DNA from: a virus
Direction: 5' to 3' (one strand)
DNA: 34,936 bases
Virus record (IMG/VR): IMGVR_UViG_3300032285_000275
Span: 1 to 34,936 of that record
In this document: positions 30,076 to 34,936 of the stretch, in pieces
How the letters are laid out: each line of letters begins with the position of its first letter
How positions within the stretch are numbered: position 1 is the stretch's first letter
Program-made: the position numbers and the translations under genes
The notes under the pieces: generated by a model
Databases searched by the model: none
Seen by the model: only the letters and a program-made list of their open reading frames with translations
What the model was told of the DNA's origin: nothing

Positions 30076-31197
30076 ATGGCTGGACTTTTTGAGCAAATCA
30101 TAGGAGAATCCCCTAGTAGTTTCATTCATGGAATTTCTAAGGGATTTTTCAGTAATGACTTTCTACGTGATTACCAACACGCATCAAAAACATTTAGGTC
30201 AGCAGGGTATGCAAACAGCCCTAAATACAAATTTCTCTTTCACGTATACTTTGACATAAATCCACAATTAAATGCTCCAAACATTCCTTATGGATTAACT
30301 GTAAAGACTGTTGATTTACCTAGTTATACATTTGATACTCATGTAATGAATCAGTATAATCGCAAACGTGTAATTCAAACTAAAATCAAATATAGTGATA
30401 TCAATATAACTTTCCATGACGATAACGCAAACACAGTGCGTAACATGTGGTATAATTACTATACATATAATTACAAAGATCCTGGCAACTTTACAACTGA
30501 TGGTAAAACTAAAACAAGCTATCATGGTGTAAGACTAAACCAACAAAGAAATATATATGATAACTTAGACACAGCCAACGAAGGAATTTCTTGGGGCTAC
30601 GATGGAAGTCGTAGTGAAAACAGTGATGGTTTCAAACAAGACTTTTTTAACGTAATTAATATCTATGGATTCAATCAAAATAGTTTTGTTTGCTATCAGC
30701 TAATCAATCCTATTATTACAAGTTTCAAACACGATAGTTATGACTATGCACAGTCTAATGGTACAATGACTAACACAATGACTATTGCTTACGAGTCAGT
30801 AAAATACTACGAAGGTGGTATTGACGGTAAAGCATTACTATCCGGTGGAGGCGGCGGAAACGCAACTACTGATGACTTTGTGTCTGGTGGCGGATATGAC
30901 AAAACACCAAGCCCATTAGGTTCAGCAGTGTCATCTAGTATCATGGGTCCTAATGGTTTGCTAGATAGTGCAGGTGGTGTGCTGTCTGATATTCAAAATG
31001 GTAATTATTTAGGTGCACTGAAAAAAGCAGGAAGCATTGCACAAACATTTAATAGTAAATCTGGTATTGTTAATGCAATTAAGAGTGACGTAAAGAGTTA
31101 TGTAGCACCAGCATTAGCACAACAAGCACAGTCAGGTGCAAAGGCACTATTCCCTTCAGGAAAGAATAGTACGAATAACCCATCAACAATACAATAA
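30076..31197 (+). CDS. Tail-tube-fold protein, likely baseplate-tube adaptor (gp48/gp54-like)
   Basis: A 373-aa protein whose middle (about 45-230) repeats the tube fold: YKFLFHVYFDINPQ, LTVKTVDLPSYTFDTHVMNQ, YNRKRVIQTKIKYSDINITF and HDDNANTVRNMWYNYY. The C-terminal 120 residues are Gly/Ser-rich with a helix. Its place after gp19 and its tube-like core suggest the ring that starts the tube on the baseplate (gp54) or its cap (gp48), or a second tube protein; I cannot choose among them. It lies 13 nt after gp19 with no late box of its own and a weak ribosome site, so it is probably cotranscribed. Confidence 0.75.
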   Translation: MAGLFEQIIGESPSSFIHGISKGFFSNDFLRDYQHASKTFRSAGYANSPKYKFLFHVYFDINPQLNAPNIPYGLTVKTVDLPSYTFDTHVMNQYNRKRVIQTKIKYSDINITFHDDNANTVRNMWYNYYTYNYKDPGNFTTDGKTKTSYHGVRLNQQRNIYDNLDTANEGISWGYDGSRSENSDGFKQDFFNVINIYGFNQNSFVCYQLINPIITSFKHDSYDYAQSNGTMTNTMTIAYESVKYYEGGIDGKALLSGGGGGNATTDDFVSGGGYDKTPSPLGSAVSSSIMGPNGLLDSAGGVLSDIQNGNYLGALKKAGSIAQTFNSKSGIVNAIKSDVKSYVAPALAQQAQSGAKALFPSGKNSTNNPSTIQ

Positions 31198-31201
31198 TAT
31201 C

Positions 31202-31552
31202 ATGGCAACTACAGTAGATTCAAGCAAGAACACGATTAAAACATTTGATGAAGTCTATAATAATTCATTAAATATCAATGGTGCAGAATATGATATTGTC
31301 TATAGCTATTTTAGAACTATATCTACTTCAAATACAATAGCAAGTAATTTTACTTTATATTTGTTTAGAATTTCTGCCGCAACAGGAATTTCAGTAATTG
31401 AATTACTAGATAATTTTAAAGGTAAACCGTCATTTCAAGTTACAGGTGAAATGGCTTATTATCTTAATACAATGAAATCTAATGCTACATTGTATGGCAT
31501 AACACAATTGCCAACTCCTAATCAACCTATTCAACGCAACATCGTAGTATGA
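31202..31552 (+). CDS. Conserved hypothetical protein between tube and gp4 genes
   Basis: A 116-aa protein (MATTVDSSKNTIKTFDEVYN at the start). A helical core contains FRISAATGISVIELLDNF, which looks like a small helix-turn-helix-like pair, and a polar C-terminus follows. ATG 31202 lies 4 nt after the upstream stop; an in-frame TTG at 31136 was rejected because it would read 62 nt into the previous gene. The stop overlaps the gp4 start as ATGA. I associate a small protein in this position with aquatic T4-like phages, but the role is unknown. Confidence 0.75.
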   Translation: MATTVDSSKNTIKTFDEVYNNSLNINGAEYDIVYSYFRTISTSNTIASNFTLYLFRISAATGISVIELLDNFKGKPSFQVTGEMAYYLNTMKSNATLYGITQLPTPNQPIQRNIVV

Positions 31553-31986
31553 GCAAGTTTGCCCAAGGTATCTTTGAAGTTAAAAATCCAGAGAAATATT
31601 TAGGGAATCACAAACCTAAATACAGATCGGGTTGGGAAATGACCTTTATGATGTTCTGTGATAACAACAAGAGTGTTATTAAATGGGCAAGCGAATCAAT
31701 TCGTATTCCTTATCGTCATCCATTCACAGGTAAAGTCACTACATATATACCTGACTTCTTTATCGTCTATCAAAACAAACATGGACAAACAATAGCAGAA
31801 GTAGTTGAAATCAAGCCTAAGAAGCAAAGTCTTATTGAAAGCAAAGCGGCAAATGCAAGAGATAAGATGGTAGTTGCAATCAATCATGCTAAGTGGCAAG
31901 CAGCCAATGCATACTGTAAAGCACAGGGGTTTAGCTTTAGAGTAATCACCGAAAACGACTTGTTTTACAACGGCAGAAACAAGTAA
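31549..31986 (+). CDS. 4: Head completion protein, gp4-like nuclease
   Basis: T4 gp4 (gp50/65) completes the filled head before tail attachment. This 145-aa product (T4: 150 aa) begins KFAQGIFEVKNPEKYLGN and carries the PD-(D/E)XK pattern: R26-S-G-W-E30, Y66-I-P-D69 and V86-E87-I-K89, with KPKKQS after it. The fold is that of a small restriction-type endonuclease (TnsA-like). Translation is coupled to the upstream gene by ATGA. The gp16 gene follows with its own late box. Confidence 0.9.
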   Translation: MSKFAQGIFEVKNPEKYLGNHKPKYRSGWEMTFMMFCDNNKSVIKWASESIRIPYRHPFTGKVTTYIPDFFIVYQNKHGQTIAEVVEIKPKKQSLIESKAANARDKMVVAINHAKWQAANAYCKAQGFSFRVITENDLFYNGRNK

Positions 31987-31992
31987 TAAATA
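31985..31992 (+). promoter_or_regulatory. T4-late-like promoter box of gp16
   Basis: AATAAATA, 18 nt before ATG 32011 and overlapping the gp4 stop region. Confidence 0.65.
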
Positions 31993-32012
31993 CTGCTATA
32001 TGGAAGCAGTAT
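31990..32012 (+). promoter_or_regulatory. 7-bp hairpin hiding the gp16 start
   Basis: ATACTGC (31990-31996) and GCAGTAT (32006-32012), 9-nt loop. The ribosome site GGAAG is in the loop and 3' arm and the A and T of the ATG are in the 3' arm. The predicted late +1 (about 31998) removes the 5' arm. Confidence 0.65.
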
Positions 32013-32496
32013 GACCAAAAAACTAACAGAATTATTTGAACTAGCAGAAGACAATTCCTCAGTGAATGAGGAAATGATTCAGTCTGCTGAAGCAGATATT
32101 ATCACGCAAGAAGCGTATGATACACTACAAAAGATAGAGAATGCATTGCCTCAAGTGCGCGGGTTAGAAGCCAGCGATACTGAGATGGATGAGTTAGCTA
32201 AGTCAGCCACAGATAGCTATAAAGACTTGATGGATTTAGGTATGCAAGTGGATAGTCGTTTTGCAGCCGAGATATTCAATAGTGCAAGCAGTATGCTAGG
32301 ACATGCTATCACTGCTAAGACTGCAAAGATTAACAAAAAGCTGAAAATGCTTGATTTACAGCTTAAAAAAGCACAATTAGACCACAAGATTAACAGTAAG
32401 ACAGAAGAAATTGAGTCTACTCCGTTGGGTGAGGGTAGCTTAGTAGACCGTAACGAACTACTTAAGACTATATTAGCCAACAATAAAAAAACGTAA
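32011..32496 (+). CDS. 16: Terminase small subunit, gp16-like
   Basis: Recognises phage DNA and stimulates the large terminase during packaging. The 161-aa product (T4: 164 aa) has a variable acidic N-terminus, then LPQVRGLEASDTEMDELA, SYKDLMDLGMQVDSRFAAEI and SASSMLGHAITAKTAKINKK, patterns I associate with gp16 of aquatic T4-like phages, followed by a coiled-coil-like basic helix (KKLKMLDLQLKKAQLD). No large terminase gene is in the window. The ATG and GGAAG ribosome site lie in a 7-bp hairpin whose 5' arm is upstream of the predicted late transcription start. Confidence 0.85.
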   Translation: MTKKLTELFELAEDNSSVNEEMIQSAEADIITQEAYDTLQKIENALPQVRGLEASDTEMDELAKSATDSYKDLMDLGMQVDSRFAAEIFNSASSMLGHAITAKTAKINKKLKMLDLQLKKAQLDHKINSKTEEIESTPLGEGSLVDRNELLKTILANNKKT

Positions 32497-32500
32497 AAAA

Positions 32501-32508
32501 GATAAATA
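32501..32508 (+). promoter_or_regulatory. T4-late-like promoter box
   Basis: GATAAATA, 19 nt before ATG 32528, first promoter of the internal-protein cluster. Confidence 0.72.
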
Positions 32509-32529
32509 TTACATAGGAAAACATAATAT
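32506..32529 (+). promoter_or_regulatory. 6-bp hairpin over the start codon
   Basis: ATATTA (32506-32511) and TAATAT (32524-32529), 12-nt loop holding AGGAAA. The 3' arm contains the A and T of ATG 32528. All pairs are A-U, so stability is low; the geometry matches the stronger examples. Confidence 0.4.
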
Positions 32530-33133
32530 GAAAAGCCTTCGCTCTTATCTAACAGAAAGTGTACGTACATACCGTTACACTATCAAAATCGCCGGTGATG
32601 TAGACAAAAACTTTGTTGAGATGTTCAAATACAACCTGAACAAATTTGATCCTGTCTCAGTCAGTGATCCAAAGTCTACACCTATTGTGAAATCTCCAGC
32701 AGGTTTCCCTCACTTAGAAAATGAAGCAGTTCACATCATTAAAGCTGAATTCAAATATCCAGCAACAGAACCTCAAATTCAACAAATTGCTCAGTTATTA
32801 GGCAAGAATATCAACACAGTTAGAGTTATGACAACTGACTATGATGATAGCATCAATGCAGAGAATGACAAGTATGCAAATCAAATCTCTGATGAAAAGA
32901 AAAAAGCCTTACTAGACACACCTGAACTAGAAGATAACGGCAAAGAAGCAAGCAAAGAATATGCAAATCAATACTTAGATAAAGTACTTCCTAAGAAGCC
33001 AAGTATTGATATTCCTTTCTCAGGTAAGAAAACAGCAACAGTTAAAAACACATCCAAAGATGGCATCCAAACAAAGAGTCCAATGTCTAACATGAAAAGA
33101 CCACCAAAGCCATCTACTGGAGCACACAAATGA
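32528..33133 (+). CDS. Probable capsid-internal protein with targeting leader
   Basis: A 201-aa basic protein. The N-terminus MKSLRSYLTE|S has the same length and cleavage position as the T4 internal-protein leader (10 residues, then (I/L)-x-E|small residue). Residues 15-105 form a mixed domain (TYRYTIKIAGDVDKNFVEMF, NTVRVMTTDYDD), and the C-terminal 70 residues are Lys/Pro/Ser-rich and disordered. It is conserved in aquatic T4-like phages to my memory, without a known function. A late box (32501-32508) and AGGAAA precede it, with a short hairpin over the ATG. The stop overlaps the next start as ATGA. Confidence 0.8.
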   Translation: MKSLRSYLTESVRTYRYTIKIAGDVDKNFVEMFKYNLNKFDPVSVSDPKSTPIVKSPAGFPHLENEAVHIIKAEFKYPATEPQIQQIAQLLGKNINTVRVMTTDYDDSINAENDKYANQISDEKKKALLDTPELEDNGKEASKEYANQYLDKVLPKKPSIDIPFSGKKTATVKNTSKDGIQTKSPMSNMKRPPKPSTGAHK

Positions 33134-33342
33134 TTGACTTTAACACAAGCCAACTGACTTGGATAGTAATAGGTGCATGTAGTTTAGGTGGCACGGGCTA
33201 TCTTACCGTCAATTCTAACATGGCAACTATAGATAAAAAAGTTGAAATATCTAATACTAAAATGGACGACATGTCCGTAAGAGTTGCTGAACTTCAAAAA
33301 CAACTAAGCCGTATTGAAGATAAGTTAGACAAGAGAAAATGA
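33130..33342 (+). CDS. Small single-pass membrane protein with coiled coil
   Basis: A 70-aa protein. One hydrophobic segment (about 9-27, LTWIVIGACSLGGTGYLTV) follows a short polar N-terminus. The rest is a charged heptad-like helix (about 38-68, with VRVAELQKQLSRIEDKL). This topology is seen in small phage membrane anchors, including some holin or spanin-like proteins, but there is no lysis gene nearby to support that. It is locked between two probable internal head proteins by ATGA overlaps on both sides, so it may act with them, for instance at DNA ejection. Confidence 0.72.
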   Translation: MIDFNTSQLTWIVIGACSLGGTGYLTVNSNMATIDKKVEISNTKMDDMSVRVAELQKQLSRIEDKLDKRK

Positions 33343-34721
33343 ACATAAAAGAAATTATTATCAATGAGGCAGGGGGTTTTAAGCCTTCTTCACCTCCTCC
33401 CCGTGATAGTGATAGCCCATCTGCCTTTAAACAAGCCGCTGACACTGTTGGTGGGTTTGTTAAAGATGTCGGCAATGATATGTACGATACTGGTAAATTA
33501 GTATATGATGCTGGAAAAGACGTAGGGACTACTATTGGTAATGCGATTAGTGATCCAAAACAAGCCGCACAAGATTTAAGTAAATGGAAAGACAAACAGG
33601 GCGAAAAAATTAATTGGGCGTTAGACAATCCAGGACAGGCTGCAAAGGCTGTTGTTCAAACAGCTAAAGATTCCGCTAGAGCAACATCTAACGCCGCAAC
33701 TTTAGGTTTAGCTACACCGGCATACGCTGGACTAAAATCAGCAATTAAAGGTACGCCATTTAAAGACGAATGGCAAAAACAAGATGATGCTAATCAAGAG
33801 GCATTTAAAAGAAGTCCAATATCCTCTACTGTAGGAACTATAGGTGGAACTTTCATTGACCCTGTATTCATGGCAGGTGCTAAAGCAGGAAAAGCAATTG
33901 TAAATCCATTGCTTAAATCTATTCCAAAATCAACTACACTTGCTGGTAAAGCAAAACGAGCAGTACCGACTTTTGCCGCATCACAAACTACAGGGTTTGC
34001 GGCAGATAGAGCAGGCTATAATGCCGCAAACGCTGGACAAGAAAAAGCCGCAAAAGAACTTTATGCACCGGAAAAAGAAATTAATGAATTGCAAAAATTA
34101 GCAGGACGACCAGTGTCAGAAGGTGATCCTCATATTGAAGGTGGTGGTATTCATGCCCCAAGAAGATTTACACCTATGGCTGATATAGGTAATTTAGATC
34201 CAAATGCAAGAACAGCACAGGGACGTAATCCTAGTGCAAGCTATCAAGAAAGAGTAAGAGCCGCACAGCAACAAAAAGATGCGGCAAAAGCATCAGGTCC
34301 AGTAGATCCAAAACATATTAATGATCCGGAAAGAGCGGCACAACAAAAACAAATTCAAGCATTATCTGATAAGATGGCTGCACAAGAAAAGGCAGCATCA
34401 GATGCTAAAACTAGGTCAAGAGCTATGAAAATAGCTGCCGGTACTGCCTTAGTTGGTGGCTCATTATATCTTAAAGATAAATTAAAACCTGAAACTAAGT
34501 GGGATGATCCAAGCGAAGATCCCTTTATGCAAAAATATAAAGCCGATCAAGCTGCCGCAAAAACTTCAGATAAACAAGAAACACCTGCAATAAATACTAC
34601 TAGCACACCGCAATCAACTGATACTGATAACGGTAACATGTTCAGTAAAGAAACATTTAAGACAAATGAAAGCAGTAGTGAATTGAACAGAATAAGAGAT
34701 TTAATAGGTTATAGGAAATAA
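33339..34721 (+). CDS. Probable internal/ejection virion protein with targeting leader
   Basis: A 460-aa Ala/Lys/Gln-rich protein. MNIKEIIINE|A gives a 10-residue leader ending in I-N-E|A, as in T4 capsid-targeted proteins. A helical region (about 25-130) is followed by SNAATLGLATPAYAGLKSAI and a KQDDANQEAFKRSP stretch with Gly-rich hydrophobic segments (about 150-205), a layout seen in phage ejection proteins. Near 265-283 is PHIEGGGIHAPRRFTP, repeated in the next gene. A hydrophobic segment (about 365-380, AAGTALVGGSLYLKD) may cross a membrane. The C-terminus SSELNRIRDLIGYRK echoes INELQKLAG near 250. Role in the head and at ejection is inferred. Confidence 0.75.
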   Translation: MNIKEIIINEAGGFKPSSPPPRDSDSPSAFKQAADTVGGFVKDVGNDMYDTGKLVYDAGKDVGTTIGNAISDPKQAAQDLSKWKDKQGEKINWALDNPGQAAKAVVQTAKDSARATSNAATLGLATPAYAGLKSAIKGTPFKDEWQKQDDANQEAFKRSPISSTVGTIGGTFIDPVFMAGAKAGKAIVNPLLKSIPKSTTLAGKAKRAVPTFAASQTTGFAADRAGYNAANAGQEKAAKELYAPEKEINELQKLAGRPVSEGDPHIEGGGIHAPRRFTPMADIGNLDPNARTAQGRNPSASYQERVRAAQQQKDAAKASGPVDPKHINDPERAAQQKQIQALSDKMAAQEKAASDAKTRSRAMKIAAGTALVGGSLYLKDKLKPETKWDDPSEDPFMQKYKADQAAAKTSDKQETPAINTTSTPQSTDTDNGNMFSKETFKTNESSSELNRIRDLIGYRK

Positions 34722-34723
34722 AA

Positions 34724-34936
34724 ATGAAAATTAACGAACTTAACGAAGCTGAACTTCCGCATCCAGAAGGTGGACATATTGGGCCTGTCAAAAGATTTAC
34801 CCCGCCGGCAGTAGTAAAACCCAATGCAGTATCTACAAAGGTTAACACTCCTAAAAAGGTAGATCCAAATGTTATTGACGTTACAGCTAAAGAAAAATTT
34901 CCTGTAGCAAATCAGCAAACAGGACCTAAGGCAGTA
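34724..34936 (+). CDS. Partial gene, probable internal head protein (5' end only)
   Basis: An open frame starting ATG 34724, two bases after the upstream stop, with ATAGGAAAT as ribosome site, and still open at the window edge (71 codons). The leader MKINELNE|A again fits (I/L)-x-E|A at residue 8. Residues 12-27 (PHPEGGHIGPVKRFTP) match an internal segment of the 33339 product (H-EGG-I---RFTP). The rest is Pro/Lys/Val-rich and probably disordered. Product unknown; it looks like a member of the same packaged group. Confidence 0.7.
   Translation, partial: MKINELNEAELPHPEGGHIGPVKRFTPPAVVKPNAVSTKVNTPKKVDPNVIDVTAKEKFPVANQQTGPKAV

Noticed and set aside
31136-31201. Upstream TTG start for the 31202 gene
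   Set aside because: It would overlap the previous gene by 62 nt with no ribosome site; ATG 31202 follows the previous stop directly.
32011-32052. Capsid-targeting-like leader on gp16 (MTKKLTELFELAED)
   Set aside because: Residues after the possible L-x-E sites are Leu or Asp, not small residues. Small terminase is not a capsid-internal protein, and this start is usual for its homologues.
1-34936. tRNA genes, CRISPR arrays, insertion sequences, introns or attachment sites
   Set aside because: None was seen by eye. The DNA repeats that occur are coding repeats in fibre genes and not spaced palindromic arrays. A tRNA or covariance-model scan was not possible here.

Overview
This window is part of the late (virion-building) region of a T4-like contractile-tailed phage (T4 superfamily, Caudoviricetes). 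The evidence is a set of recognisable T4 core homologues: gp41 replicative helicase, gp13, gp14 and gp15 neck/tail-completion proteins, gp18 sheath, gp19 tube, gp4 head completion, gp16 small terminase and gp1 dNMP kinase. The DNA is AT-rich. Several unnamed genes look like ones common in aquatic T4-like phages, but the host cannot be read from this window. I saw no tRNA, CRISPR array or insertion sequence, and genes are almost end to end.

Layout: 1-2478 holds the helicase and two small genes. 2551-5016 holds small late genes, including a single-gene unit with its own terminator. 5055-5741 is an MGME1/RecB-like exonuclease driven by a perfect sigma70 promoter. 5799-17209 holds two very large, highly repetitive fibre-type proteins (1392 and 2404 aa), followed by a virion protein (17304-18521). 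A minus-strand block (18550-22025) carries gp14, gp15 and a Nudix hydrolase and meets the plus-strand block at a bidirectional terminator. 22117-23886 is a sigma70-driven operon ending in a MazG-like enzyme. gp13, gp1 and an antisense HNH-type gene follow. 25827-31986 encodes sheath, tube, a tube-like protein and gp4. 32011-34936 encodes gp16, a small membrane protein and a cluster of probable capsid-internal proteins, the last running off the window.

The most interesting signals are regulatory. About 15 gene starts on both strands follow a T4-late-like box (consensus GATAAATA). These fall into two groups. One group has a leader of about 12 nt or more, usually with a Shine-Dalgarno sequence. 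The other has the ATG only 4-8 nt after the box and no Shine-Dalgarno, which predicts leaderless or near-leaderless late mRNAs. At six sites an inverted repeat covers the start codon or Shine-Dalgarno with its 3' arm, while its 5' arm lies upstream of the predicted transcription start. Read-through RNA would be silenced, while late-promoter RNA would be translatable; this logic is known for a few T4 genes and appears here as a repeated design.

A second signal is that three neighbouring genes (32528, 33339, 34724) start with 8-10-residue leaders ending in a T4 prohead-protease-type site, like the capsid-targeting sequence of T4 internal proteins. Sequence inspection supports all of this, but none of it has been tested.
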